64,000 nt of DNA. Origin: Maribacter litoralis. Lineage in GTDB: Bacteria; Bacteroidota; Bacteroidia; Flavobacteriales; Flavobacteriaceae. Every line of letters begins with the position of its first letter. Position 1 is the first letter of the stretch. The notes beneath the pieces were generated by a model. That model was not told the DNA's origin and did not search any database. It saw only the letters and a list, made by a program, of their open reading frames with translations. The translations under genes and the position numbers were made by a program. Shown piece by piece: positions 9,201-18,011 of this stretch. The DNA lies in assembly GCF_003075045.1 (NCBI RefSeq), contig NZ_QCZD01000003.1:806001-870000 (forward strand), written 5' to 3'.

Positions 9201-10205
9201 ATGAAAAAAAGAATTTTACTTTGCTTTTTAGCAATTTTAGGACTATCAATAGCTTGTAAGGAAGAAGGAAAAGCAGATTTCCTACCAGAATCTGTAGGAG
9301 CCATGAACACACTTACCGTTGTTATAGATAATGATTTATGGAATAGTAGTGTGGGCGATGCCATTCGTGAAAATTATACGGCAGCGGCACAAGGCTTAAC
9401 TTGGGACGAAGCTCTATTTAGTGTCACCCAAATTCCGCAGCAAATATTTAGTGGAGCCATTCGTAACACTAGTTCTATTTTATATGTTATGGAAGATACT
9501 CTTAACGTTGCCCATATGAAATCCAATATGTATGCCAAACCACAAAAAGTGGGCGTAATTAAAGGGCATAATAAAGAAGAACTTATTGAGAACATCCATA
9601 AAACTGCAGAAGAATTCATAGCTGCTTACAAGGCTTTGGAAATTGGTAAGGCCCAAAAACGTTTTGAAAAATCATTGAATAAGGAAAAGGCCCTTGAGGA
9701 CAAGTTTAATATTTCAATGAAAATACCTTCTATTTATAGAGTAGGCAGAGAAGAAGACAATTTTGTCTGGATAGATCGCCAGATTCAAAAAGGGAACATG
9801 AACATAATAGCCTATACGATGCCTTGGGATAGTTTTAAGAACGATTCTACTTTTGTTCAAGATATTGTTAAGATGAGAGATTCTATTGGCGGACTCTATA
9901 TTGGTGGAGAAGATGTACCCGGTAAAAAGAATCATATGATAACAGAGAAAGCTTTTTCTCCATATGTTTTTCCTGCCGAGGTTTCTGGCAAAAAAGCAGC
10001 TGAGGTTAGGGGAATCTGGGAAATGTCTGCATATCCAATGGCAGGTCCGTTTTTGACCTATATTATCAACGATAAAGAGAATAACCGTAAACTGGTTTTA
10101 GAAGGCTTTGTGTTTGCTCCAGCTACAAAGAAAAGAGATTATATGTTCGAGCTGGAAGCGATATTAAAATCTGTACAATTTAATGTAGGAGAAGAAAAGA
10201 ATTAA
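9201..10205 (+). CDS. DUF4837 family lipoprotein
   Basis: Predicted lipoprotein of 334 residues. An N-terminal signal with lipobox (LGLSIAC, Cys about 19) anchors it in the envelope, followed by an acidic/charged linker. The body (LTVVIDNDLWNSSVGDAIR at the start, QTIP-like QIPQQIF, and the C-terminal GIWEMSAYPMAGPFLTY) fits the Bacteroidota family DUF4837; I make this family call from memory. No function is known. It lies 12 bp after the lytic transglycosylase, and a strong terminator ends the pair, which suggests an envelope role. Confidence 0.8.
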   Translation: MKKRILLCFLAILGLSIACKEEGKADFLPESVGAMNTLTVVIDNDLWNSSVGDAIRENYTAAAQGLTWDEALFSVTQIPQQIFSGAIRNTSSILYVMEDTLNVAHMKSNMYAKPQKVGVIKGHNKEELIENIHKTAEEFIAAYKALEIGKAQKRFEKSLNKEKALEDKFNISMKIPSIYRVGREEDNFVWIDRQIQKGNMNIIAYTMPWDSFKNDSTFVQDIVKMRDSIGGLYIGGEDVPGKKNHMITEKAFSPYVFPAEVSGKKAAEVRGIWEMSAYPMAGPFLTYIINDKENNRKLVLEGFVFAPATKKRDYMFELEAILKSVQFNVGEEKN

Positions 10206-10228
10206 TTTTCCCGTACTTACTATATAAT

Positions 10229-10264
10229 AAAAGAGGCTCAGGTGTTTCCTGAGCCTCTTTTATG
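10229..10264 (+). terminator. Terminator after the transglycosylase-DUF4837 operon
   Basis: Perfect 14-bp stem AAAAGAGGCTCAGG/CCTGAGCCTCTTTT around the loop TGTTT. T-rich on the plus side and A-rich on the other, so it could work from both directions. Confidence 0.9.
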
Positions 10265-10305
10265 TGAATTAAGTTCTAATATTCAGAACCAAAAATTATA
10301 CGGTC

Positions 10306-10482
10306 TTATAGATTACTAAATGTAAAACCGGTAGATACTCTGTATATCAATGCGTACATGGCAAAAGCAATCAACACAAAACATAACCAAGAGAATACTT
10401 TGAAGTAATGCTCTAAGATGTAGCTTTTCCAATTTCTAAAAGCTTCAATGTATATTTCCTTCACTAGAGTAATTTTTTCCAT
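10306..10482 (-). CDS. Small single-pass membrane protein (DUF6747-like)
   Basis: Small protein of 58 residues with a basic/acidic N-terminal helix (EIYIEAFRNWKSYILEHYFKVFSW) and one transmembrane segment (about residues 31-50, LCFVLIAFAMYALIY), ending TGFTF. It resembles small flavobacterial proteins I recall as DUF6747; this is from memory. I chose the ATG at 10482; a TTG two codons upstream is a poorer choice. It stands alone, with no known function. Conserved reading-frame features (amphipathic helix plus a membrane anchor) argue that it is real. Confidence 0.6.
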   Translation of the reverse strand: MEKITLVKEIYIEAFRNWKSYILEHYFKVFSWLCFVLIAFAMYALIYRVSTGFTFSNL

Positions 10483-10710
10483 AATCAATATATTAGTTGT
10501 TGCTGGGTGTAAAGTTCACCATAATAGAAAGTTATATGGAATAGTTTAGGTGAAAGGATAATTAATACTATCAACTGTACCCTTTTAAAACCAAAATCTA
10601 TGAACGGTTATTAGATCAGATTAACGACCGGTGTCATTATTTTATTGGATCGATAGAATGTATATTAAATGGGTTGAAGTGGTTTTCTGAAGCGTTTAGA
10701 AAAGAGTTAT

Positions 10711-10739
10711 AAACAAAAAACCCGCTATAGAGCGGGTTT
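10711..10739 (-). terminator. Terminator after the PorE-like gene
   Basis: Perfect 9-bp stem AAACCCGCT/AGCGGGTTT around ATAG; on the minus strand it is followed by TTTGTTT-type T residues. It lies 23 bp after the stop of the OmpA-family gene. Confidence 0.88.
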
Positions 10740-10761
10740 AATTACTTTGGTTAAAGTTGTA

Positions 10762-13197
10762 TTACATATTCACGATAATGAATTCTGATCTACGGTTTAA
10801 GTAGTGTTCTTCTTCGGTACAGCGAACAGAACCATCACATTCATTGATTAAGCGTTCTTCACCATATCCAATAGCACTTTCTATACGTTTTGGATCGATA
10901 CCTTGAGCTATAATATAGTCTCTTGTAGATTTTGCACGTTTATCAGATAGGTATTTGTTATATACGGCATCACCTCTAGAATCTGTATGAGATTCAATTT
11001 TGATGACCATGTTCGGTGAATCGTTCATAACAGCTACTAATTTATCAAGTTCTAAAGCGGCATCTTTACGAATGAATGATTTATCAAAATTAAAGTGGAT
11101 CATCTCTGTTTTGAGTTTCTTAATACCATCTTCAACAGCGATCATATCATTAAGTTTTCTCATTGACACATCGACATTGACAATTTCGTTTTCTTTGGTA
11201 GCGGACTCTCGGGTATCATCAAAATAAGAACCTTTGGTAGTTTTTAAAACATATCTGGTATCTGCATCTAAATCCTCAAAAATGAAATTACCATTTTCAT
11301 CGGTCTCCATTTCTTTAAGCTTTATATTGTTTTCATCAAGAAGCTCAACCAAGGCATTAGGCATAATATCACCGGTTATCAATTCGGTTACAACACCGGA
11401 AATTGCATTAATACTGGTCGGTATTTCTTCTACATGTAGTGTTTTAAATGAGTAGATATCATCGTCACCTTTACCACCACTACGATTAGAAGCAAAGTAC
11501 CCTTTTTGTGTTTCTTCATCTACAATAAAAGAAAAGTCGTCTTTTTTACTGTTTACGGGTTTGCCTACGTTTCGTACTTCTAGGAATCCGGCTTCATCGT
11601 CGAAAGCCACTTCAAATACATCTAAACCTCCTAAACCTACATGACCATCAGATGAGAAGTATAATTTCTTGTCGTTTATAAATGGGAACATTTCTTTATG
11701 TTCAGTATTGATTTCTGGACCAAGATTTCTTGGCGAAGAAAAGGAACCATTTTCTAAGACATCAACCACAAAAATATCTGTTTCACCTATGCTACCTGGC
11801 ATATCCGATACAAAGTATAATTGTTTACCATCTGGGCTTAAAGCTGGGTGACCAGTTGAATATGCATCGCTGTTAAATGAAACTTCTTCTGCTTCTAACC
11901 ACTCATCATTAACCTTTCTAGAACGGTATATTTTTAAATGATTGATTCCGTTTTTGTCACGCTTGAGTTTTTTACCATAATTGTTTCTGGTAAAGTACAT
12001 GGTCTCATTATCTGGTGAAAATGCAACTGAGGCTTCGTGATACTTGGTATTTATTTTTTTAGAAAATTTTAAAGCGTCTTTAAAGTCTTGTGTTTCTTCA
12101 TTTACTTTGGCTACAAATAAATCTAAATAGGGTTGATTGTTCCATTTATATTTTCTGGTATTAAATATTGAAGAATCTTTTGCGGAGGCAAAAACCATTT
12201 GATCACCACCATAGTACATAGGTGAGAATTCAGAGTACTTTGAGTTAATACTAAGATTGGCAATATCAAATTTTCCTTCCATTCTTAGAAGTCCGTCCAA
12301 TACAATTTCATTTTGCTTGGTTTGTTTTGCAACTTCTTCTCCAACTAATTTTCTATTGTATAATTTTAATAAACGCTTTGATCTCTTATAATTACCAATT
12401 CCTTTTAATGAATGTGCATATTTAAATAAGTAATCTGAACCCATATTAGATTCATACTTTGTATAAAGTATATTGTACCATTTATATGCGTTCTCCATAT
12501 CTGTATTAAAATAATGCGCATCTCCTGCTTTCTTTAATACATCATAAGAATATGATTTTTCACCTTTTGACAATGCTTGTTCATACAACCTTGCTGCTTC
12601 AGCATACCACATTTTATCAAAATACTCATCTGCTCTTTTAACAAGTTTGGTTTTTGATTCTGGGTTTTCTGTTTTAGATGCATCAAGCATATCATATGTA
12701 ACATCTTCTACAGCAATAGTTTCCATATCGTCCATAGATTCCGTATCACCATCTAGAATTTTTAACACCCATACTTGATCGTCATATTTACCATCAAATT
12801 TTGATGAGCAATCGTTCAAAGCATCACGCCAAGAATCGTAATGGTTTAAATAGACATAATAAAGTTGTGTCTCGGGATTTTGAAAATAGCCAGCATTAAA
12901 ACCTTTTTTATTGAGCTTTCTTACTTGAGATTTTAAGTTTTTATCTTTTGAGAACGTGCCTGAAATAACGTAATAACCATTTTCTATATTTTCAATCTTA
13001 TTGAATGCTCTATATGGAACGGGTATGGCTTCAGCAGCTTTTTGAAATTCTTTTTTGTCTTCCTCTTCATTAAACGCTAAAGTATTAGCGTCATAACCTT
13101 TTTCTTGAGGAAATTCTGTTTCTATGCCATCACCAAAATTTTGAGCATGGGCGGATAAAACAAAGACTAGAAAAATAAAATTTAAAACACTTCTCAT
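10762..13197 (-). CDS. PorE-like OmpA-family protein with SPOR, TPR, PD40, CRD and OmpA domains
   Basis: Exported envelope protein of 811 residues, similar in architecture to PorE of the type IX secretion system, which binds peptidoglycan. Order: signal peptide (1-18); a SPOR-like domain (about 55-150, with GYYVISGTFSKDKN and VYLNHYDSWRDAL); TPR-like helices (about 190-310); a WD40-like/PD40 propeller (about 320-590, with repeated FSPDNETMYFTRN and LSPDGKQLYFVSD motifs); a carboxypeptidase-regulatory-like domain (about 600-680, SGVVTELITGDIMPNA); and a C-terminal OmpA domain (IESHTDSRGDAVYNKYLSDKRAKS). The extra SPOR domain is the feature least typical of PorE. It is monocistronic with its own terminator, about 7 kb from the PorP/SprF gene. 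Confidence 0.85.
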   Translation of the reverse strand: MRSVLNFIFLVFVLSAHAQNFGDGIETEFPQEKGYDANTLAFNEEEDKKEFQKAAEAIPVPYRAFNKIENIENGYYVISGTFSKDKNLKSQVRKLNKKGFNAGYFQNPETQLYYVYLNHYDSWRDALNDCSSKFDGKYDDQVWVLKILDGDTESMDDMETIAVEDVTYDMLDASKTENPESKTKLVKRADEYFDKMWYAEAARLYEQALSKGEKSYSYDVLKKAGDAHYFNTDMENAYKWYNILYTKYESNMGSDYLFKYAHSLKGIGNYKRSKRLLKLYNRKLVGEEVAKQTKQNEIVLDGLLRMEGKFDIANLSINSKYSEFSPMYYGGDQMVFASAKDSSIFNTRKYKWNNQPYLDLFVAKVNEETQDFKDALKFSKKINTKYHEASVAFSPDNETMYFTRNNYGKKLKRDKNGINHLKIYRSRKVNDEWLEAEEVSFNSDAYSTGHPALSPDGKQLYFVSDMPGSIGETDIFVVDVLENGSFSSPRNLGPEINTEHKEMFPFINDKKLYFSSDGHVGLGGLDVFEVAFDDEAGFLEVRNVGKPVNSKKDDFSFIVDEETQKGYFASNRSGGKGDDDIYSFKTLHVEEIPTSINAISGVVTELITGDIMPNALVELLDENNIKLKEMETDENGNFIFEDLDADTRYVLKTTKGSYFDDTRESATKENEIVNVDVSMRKLNDMIAVEDGIKKLKTEMIHFNFDKSFIRKDAALELDKLVAVMNDSPNMVIKIESHTDSRGDAVYNKYLSDKRAKSTRDYIIAQGIDPKRIESAIGYGEERLINECDGSVRCTEEEHYLNRRSEFIIVNM

Positions 13198-13460
13198 AAA
13201 TATAAATCTTAGCCGAATGATAAATTCAACAGGGGGTTAAGTATTGTACGAACGGTTTGCTATAGGTTTTTAGTGCCGTATGTCTAACGAAATTAGATTT
13301 ATATGGGTATTCTAAATACTAATTGTTGTGAAAGAGGCTTTTTTTGTCGTGTACGAATATTATGTAGTAGCTATACGTAAGTGTAAGCACTGAATAAAGC
13401 ATTAGATTGGAGATACTGTTGTTATGAAATTGAATGTGTTTTTAAAATTTTAAGCAAACA
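13198..13460. other. Gap upstream of the PorE-like gene
   Basis: No credible ORF or RNA. It lies between the PorE-like start and the tatA terminator and must hold the promoter of the former; on the minus strand TAAGATTTA just before the ATG is only a partial -7 match. Nothing else stands out. Confidence 0.4.
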
Positions 13461-13484
13461 AAAAGCCCTGTAAAACAAGGCTTT
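13461..13484 (-). terminator. Terminator after tatA
   Basis: Stem AAAGCCCTG/CAAGGCTTT with one mismatch around TAAAA; on the minus strand it is followed by a T run (TTTTTGTTTG). Confidence 0.75.
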
Positions 13485-13513
13485 ATAATTGTGAAAGGAA
13501 GCAATCTTATTTA

Positions 13514-13699
13514 TTACTCCTTGTTCTTTTCTTCTATTTGTTCATCCTCTTTAGAGGCGTCTTTAAACTCTTTGATTCCACTACCTAAACCTCTCATAAG
13601 TTCAGGAATCTTTTTTCCACCGAATAATAGTAGAATCACGACTACCACTAATATTATTTGTGGAGCGCCTATGGCCAAAAATGTAGATAAGAATGTCAT
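13514..13699 (-). CDS. tatA: Twin-arginine translocase subunit TatA/TatE
   Basis: Small membrane protein of 61 residues with the standard TatA plan: a short periplasmic N-terminus, one transmembrane helix (about 12-27, [14 protein letters not shown]), the FGGKKIPE hinge, an amphipathic helix ([13 protein letters not shown]) and an acidic, disordered tail. TatA oligomers form the translocation path for folded proteins across the inner membrane. It is divergent from the M23 peptidase gene and has its own -7 box and terminator. TatC is not in the window. Confidence 0.93.
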   Translation of the reverse strand: MTFLSTFLAIGAPQIILVVVVILLLFGGKKIPELMRGLGSGIKEFKDASKEDEQIEEKNKE

Positions 13700-13725
13700 A
13701 AGACTATAATTTAAAATATGGATTT

Positions 13726-13733
13726 CAAAGATA
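13726..13733 (-). promoter_or_regulatory. -7 box (TATCTTTG) of tatA
   Basis: Minus-strand TATCTTTG, a perfect TAnnTTTG, 26 nt before the tatA ATG. No clear -33 element. Confidence 0.45.
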
Positions 13734-13883
13734 CTAAAAACTACTGTAGAATTCTTCAGTATATCTAAATACGTTTTTCAGGTTTGTATATTTTAACTAT
13801 TATTTGGGTATAAACGGGCAAAAAGCTATCGTTATTGCCGTTATATTTCTTAGGTGAATAGGTTTAAAATTAAATTCTAAGTT

Positions 13884-13891
13884 TATCTTTG
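13884..13891 (+). promoter_or_regulatory. -7 box (TATCTTTG) directly in front of the M23 peptidase gene
   Basis: Perfect TAnnTTTG match separated from the ATG at 13897 by only 5 nt. Transcription would begin at or within a few bases of the start codon, so the message may be leaderless. Confidence 0.5.
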
Positions 13892-13896
13892 TTAAG

Positions 13897-14769
13897 ATGG
13901 CCAAAAAGAAAGTCAAAAAAAGAAAAGAGATAAAACGTAAACTACTGCATAAGTACCGTTTGGTTATTCTAAACGAAAGTACTTTTGAAGAAAAGATTTC
14001 TTTTAAATTAAGTAGGCTTAACGTATTTGTAACGGGTTCTCTTTTTATGATAGGTTTAATAGGTCTTACCACCTTATTAATTGCCTTTACTCCTTTGCGG
14101 GAGTATATACCTGGTTATTCATCAACCAGGCTTAAAAAGGAAGCTACCGAACTTACGTACAAAACAGATTCTTTAATAAGGACCTTAAATTATACCAATA
14201 AGTATTTAGACAATATTCGAATGGTATTAAAGGGTGACATAGAAAATACCGTGGTAAATAGAGACTCTCTATTTCAGCAATATAAACTAGACCCTGCATC
14301 TGTAGACTTAAGTCCGATTAAGGAGGATTCATTATTACGGGCCGAGGTTGCACTTGAAGATAAATACAATTTATTTGAACGTACGATCGATAAGAAAAAT
14401 TTAGTTTTATTTACACCAGTATCAGGACCTATATCAATGGGTTTTGAACCAAATGAAAAACATTATGCGGTTGATGTTACCGCCGTTACCGATAGCCCTG
14501 TTAAAGCCGTTGCAAATGGAACCGTAATATTTTCCGAATGGACAGCAGATACGGGTTATGTAATTATCATAGAGCATGAAGGAGGACTTTTGAGCGTATA
14601 TAAGCACAATGGTTCCTTATCTAAATTTCAAGGTAATATTGTAAGAGGGGGAGAAGTAATCGCTGCTGTTGGTAATACGGGAGAACTCACTACCGGTCCA
14701 CACCTGCACTTTGAAATTTGGGATAACGGTACTCCAATTGACCCTACAAATTATATTGACTTTAATTAA
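13897..14769 (+). CDS. M23 family metallopeptidase
   Basis: Inner-membrane-anchored peptidoglycan endopeptidase of 290 residues. A very basic cytoplasmic N-terminus (1-40) is followed by one transmembrane segment (about 43-66), a periplasmic coiled-coil-like region and a C-terminal LytM domain. The zinc and catalytic residues are intact: HYAVD (H-x3-D), the middle His in VYKHNG, and HLHFE (H-x-H). It is therefore predicted to be active rather than an EnvC-type activator. The GH3 gene follows after 8 bp on the same strand, so co-transcription is likely. Confidence 0.92.
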   Translation: MAKKKVKKRKEIKRKLLHKYRLVILNESTFEEKISFKLSRLNVFVTGSLFMIGLIGLTTLLIAFTPLREYIPGYSSTRLKKEATELTYKTDSLIRTLNYTNKYLDNIRMVLKGDIENTVVNRDSLFQQYKLDPASVDLSPIKEDSLLRAEVALEDKYNLFERTIDKKNLVLFTPVSGPISMGFEPNEKHYAVDVTAVTDSPVKAVANGTVIFSEWTADTGYVIIIEHEGGLLSVYKHNGSLSKFQGNIVRGGEVIAAVGNTGELTTGPHLHFEIWDNGTPIDPTNYIDFN

Positions 14770-14777
14770 ATTCATAA

Positions 14778-16283
14778 ATGTCTTTAAAGACTATTGCTGC
14801 TAAAATATTTGCTCACCGCATTGCCAAAAGAACGGCTAAATGGGTAAATAACCCTATTGAAACGCAAGACAAGGTTTTCAAAAGCCTAATTGCAAAGGCA
14901 AGCGACACTAAGTTTGGTAAGGACCATGGTTTTAAAACCATTAAAAAGCATAGCGATTTTATTGCTCAAGTACCTGTTAGGGATTATGAGGAGCTAAAAT
15001 TATATGTAAATTTAGCTGTAGAAGGAAAAGAGGATATTCTTTGGCCTGGCAAACCACTCTATTTTGCCAAAACATCAGGTACTACTTCAGGGGCGAAATA
15101 TATTCCTATTACAGAGGGTAGCATTAAAGAACAGGTAAAGGCCTCTAGAAACGCAATACTAAATTATATACATGAAACCGGTAATGCAGATTTTGTAACC
15201 GGTAAAATGATTTTTTTACAAGGAAGTCCTAAATTACAAGAGAAGAACGGAGTTAAACTGGGGAGACTTTCTGGAATATCTGCTCATTATGTTCCTAATT
15301 ATCTGCAAAAAAACAGAATGCCTAGTTGGGAAACAAATTGTATTGAAGATTGGGAAACCAAAGTCAATGCAATTGTCGAGGAAACAAAAAATGAAGATAT
15401 GACCGTTATTGCCGGTATACCTTCATGGGTGCAAATGTATTTTGAAAGACTCAAAGAAAATACCAATGAGTATGTAGGAGACCTTTTTAAAAATTTTGAG
15501 CTTTTTATTTATGGCGGAGTAAATTATGAGCCTTATAGAAAGAAGTTTGAAGCATTAATAGGTAGAAAAGTGGCAAGCATTGAACTTTTTCCTGCAAGCG
15601 AAGGATTTTTTGCCTATCAAAATTCGCAAAAAGAAAATGGCATGCTTTTGCTTTTGGATGCGGGTATATTTTATGAGTTTATCCGCTCAGATGAATTTTA
15701 CGATGAACACCCCAAACGCATCACTATAAAAGATGTAGAACTAGATGTAGACTATGTAATGATAATCTCTACCAATGCAGGTTTATGGGGATATAATTTA
15801 GGTGATACCATTCGGTTTATTTCAAAAAATCCTTTTAAAATTGTTGTATCGGGGCGTATTAAACATTTTATTTCAGCCTTTGGAGAACATGTAATCGCTA
15901 AAGAAGTTGAAGAAGCAATGTTGGTTGCTACAAAAGCTACAGATGCAAGTGTAAGTGAATTTACGGTAGCTCCCCAAATTGTGCCGGCTGAAAATGAATT
16001 GCCATATCATGAATGGTTCATTGAATTTGAAAAGTTACCAAGTGATATGGAATTGTTCATCAAAGAACTTGATTTGGCTTTACAGCAACAAAACAGTTAT
16101 TATTACGATTTAATAGTGGGTAAGGTGTTACAAACCTTAAAAATAACTCCGGTACAAAGCGGGGCCTTTTTAGAGTATATGAAGTCTATTGGTAAACTTG
16201 GCGGACAAAATAAGGTGCAACGATTGTCAAATGATAGGAAAGTAGCCGATGGCTTGTCAAAATTTAAGCTTAGTAATAGCTAA
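14778..16283 (+). CDS. GH3 auxin-responsive-promoter family acyl-acid amido synthetase homologue
   Basis: Protein of 501 residues in the GH3 branch of adenylate-forming enzymes. In plants these conjugate acyl acids such as jasmonate or auxin to amino acids through an acyl-AMP intermediate. The nucleotide-binding loop is visible near residue 97 (AKTSGTTSG), with the later motifs ELFPASEGFFAYQ and NAGLWGYNLGDTIRF that form the ATP site. Bacteroidota carry many such proteins of unknown substrate. It lies between an M23 peptidase (8 bp) and the nucleoside-phosphorylase-like gene (45 bp) at the edge of the polysaccharide locus. The substrate cannot be predicted. Confidence 0.88.
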   Translation: MSLKTIAAKIFAHRIAKRTAKWVNNPIETQDKVFKSLIAKASDTKFGKDHGFKTIKKHSDFIAQVPVRDYEELKLYVNLAVEGKEDILWPGKPLYFAKTSGTTSGAKYIPITEGSIKEQVKASRNAILNYIHETGNADFVTGKMIFLQGSPKLQEKNGVKLGRLSGISAHYVPNYLQKNRMPSWETNCIEDWETKVNAIVEETKNEDMTVIAGIPSWVQMYFERLKENTNEYVGDLFKNFELFIYGGVNYEPYRKKFEALIGRKVASIELFPASEGFFAYQNSQKENGMLLLLDAGIFYEFIRSDEFYDEHPKRITIKDVELDVDYVMIISTNAGLWGYNLGDTIRFISKNPFKIVVSGRIKHFISAFGEHVIAKEVEEAMLVATKATDASVSEFTVAPQIVPAENELPYHEWFIEFEKLPSDMELFIKELDLALQQQNSYYYDLIVGKVLQTLKITPVQSGAFLEYMKSIGKLGGQNKVQRLSNDRKVADGLSKFKLSNS

Positions 16284-16308
16284 CTTTTAATAACAAATTA
16301 TAAATCGT

Positions 16309-16324
16309 AATTTCGATCGAAATT
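16309..16324. promoter_or_regulatory. Perfect 16-bp palindrome just upstream of the 16329 gene
   Basis: AATTTCGATCGAAATT is a perfect palindrome ending 4 nt before the ATG at 16329. It overlaps TAATTTCG, a one-mismatch -7 box. It may be an operator for a dimeric repressor; this is an inference. Confidence 0.4.
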
Positions 16325-16328
16325 TTCA

Positions 16329-18011
16329 ATGGGAAAAGCAATTACAACAACTAGAGCTCAAGAATCTACAAATGCTATTGAACGCATGTATATTACTATG
16401 CGCCATTTGTTTAATAGAGGGTTTTATAAGCCTAACGGCGTTTCTGGGGAAGCTTTAAAAAATGCGCTTTTACAACTAAGGCCCGAAATATATGGATCTG
16501 TAGGCGAGGAAAAGGCAGAACTCAACGGACTTATTTACGTTTTGGAAAGATTGCCAGAAGGTATAGAACAGTGTTCATTCATCAATTTAACTTCAGATGA
16601 AGGATATGGTATTTCACATATCAATCCAATAATTCCTCCAAAAAGAAGAAGAAACTGTTATCGTATCGACGATGAGCAAATGAATATTGAGATAACAAGG
16701 GGTCGTTCAGATATCTATGATATTTTAACCCACCTAACCTTTCTGTTCATTGAATCTGAGAAAATCTGTAAAAAGGTACTGATAACGGATACTGATAAAA
16801 CAATTAGAGACTGGACTAAGCTAGAGAATGCGGTTCAAAAAGAAGAACTACCGCAATCGGAACGTGAAATTGCAATTATCCATACGGCAAATATCTTAGG
16901 AAGATCGTTTGAGGAGATATTAGAGGTATATAAAAAGTTCAGTACCAAAGATAATCCCGATCGCTTTTTAAAAGTAATATACTGGTTAGGTAAACTTGCA
17001 CTTGATGAAGAGATAACGGGTGAGAAAAGGGCCATTACTTTTAGTGCACTTTTAAGGGAGAGATTGGGACATCATATTCACGGTGAAAGATGGGCAAATA
17101 ATATAAAAGAGGTATTAACACAAAATAATCTTTTACATAGACCTATTCATATCATATCTGCAAATATGCATAGTGTAATGAATTCACTATTTGCTAAAGC
17201 AGCATTAAAAAGTGAATTTCCAAATACAGATTCATTAGAAATTTTTGAAGCACTAAGTAGTTCTGGTAATGCAGCGCTAAGAAAGAAAGTTATTGATGTA
17301 GCTGAAGAAAACGGAATGATCGCTATTGATGATACATCTGGGACAAATATTGATGTTCAAATTTTTGATACGGCGAAAATAAAAATCAATAATTGCTCGT
17401 ACGAATTTTCGGAAACACAGGATGATAAAAAACCTGTTATATTTGTAATGGATTACGCATTTGGCGAACAGGCATATGAAACTATCGATGAGTTATTGAA
17501 GCCATATGTAACTAAAAAGAATGGTTCTTCGTTAATTAATGTGGACTCGGTTTCAATTATGGGTAAAGCTGGTATTCTAGAAGGGGGAAAAGGAGATTTA
17601 ATGATTCCTTCTGCACATATTTTTGAAGGAACGGCAGACAACTATCCTTTTAACAATGAATTGTGTGCTAAGGATTTTGAAGGATATGGTTTACAGGTTT
17701 TTGAAGGTACTATGGTAACCGTGTTGGGAACATCACTACAGAATAAAGATATATTAAAGTTCTTTCACAAGTCCACATGGAACGTTATCGGACTGGAAAT
17801 GGAGGGAGTGCATTATCAAAAAGCAATTCAGTCAGCTTCAAAAATTAGAAAAAGTATAGGCGAAGATGTAAAAGTACGTTATGCATATTATGCATCAGAC
17901 AATCCATTGGAAACAGGAAGCACATTAGCTTCAGGGGGATTGGGTACAACAGGAGTAAAACCTACATACTTAATTACAGATAAAATTTTAAAGCAAATAT
18001 TTACTACATAA
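16329..18011 (+). CDS. DUF6909-like protein with nucleoside-phosphorylase-like C-terminal half
   Basis: Large cytoplasmic protein of 560 residues without signal peptide. The N-terminal half (1-280) is mostly helical and not recognised by me. The C-terminal half (from about 350) has the look of a nucleoside phosphorylase/nucleosidase fold: a first strand KKPVIFVMDYAFGEQA, a glycine-rich loop GILEGGKGDLMIP, and NVIGLEMEGVHYQKAI, which resembles the substrate-binding MEG motif of purine/uridine phosphorylases and MTA/SAH nucleosidases. From memory the family is listed as DUF6909 in Bacteroidota. Its stop codon abuts the Wzz-like gene directly (18011/18012), so the two are translationally linked. 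A 16-bp palindrome lies just upstream. The enzymatic role is inference only. Confidence 0.7.
   Translation: MGKAITTTRAQESTNAIERMYITMRHLFNRGFYKPNGVSGEALKNALLQLRPEIYGSVGEEKAELNGLIYVLERLPEGIEQCSFINLTSDEGYGISHINPIIPPKRRRNCYRIDDEQMNIEITRGRSDIYDILTHLTFLFIESEKICKKVLITDTDKTIRDWTKLENAVQKEELPQSEREIAIIHTANILGRSFEEILEVYKKFSTKDNPDRFLKVIYWLGKLALDEEITGEKRAITFSALLRERLGHHIHGERWANNIKEVLTQNNLLHRPIHIISANMHSVMNSLFAKAALKSEFPNTDSLEIFEALSSSGNAALRKKVIDVAEENGMIAIDDTSGTNIDVQIFDTAKIKINNCSYEFSETQDDKKPVIFVMDYAFGEQAYETIDELLKPYVTKKNGSSLINVDSVSIMGKAGILEGGKGDLMIPSAHIFEGTADNYPFNNELCAKDFEGYGLQVFEGTMVTVLGTSLQNKDILKFFHKSTWNVIGLEMEGVHYQKAIQSASKIRKSIGEDVKVRYAYYASDNPLETGSTLASGGLGTTGVKPTYLITDKILKQIFTT

Noticed and set aside
10489-10761. 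Small RNA or gene in the 273-bp gap after the DUF6747-like gene
   Set aside because: Apart from the terminator at 10711-10739 no ORF, box or stable fold was recognised.
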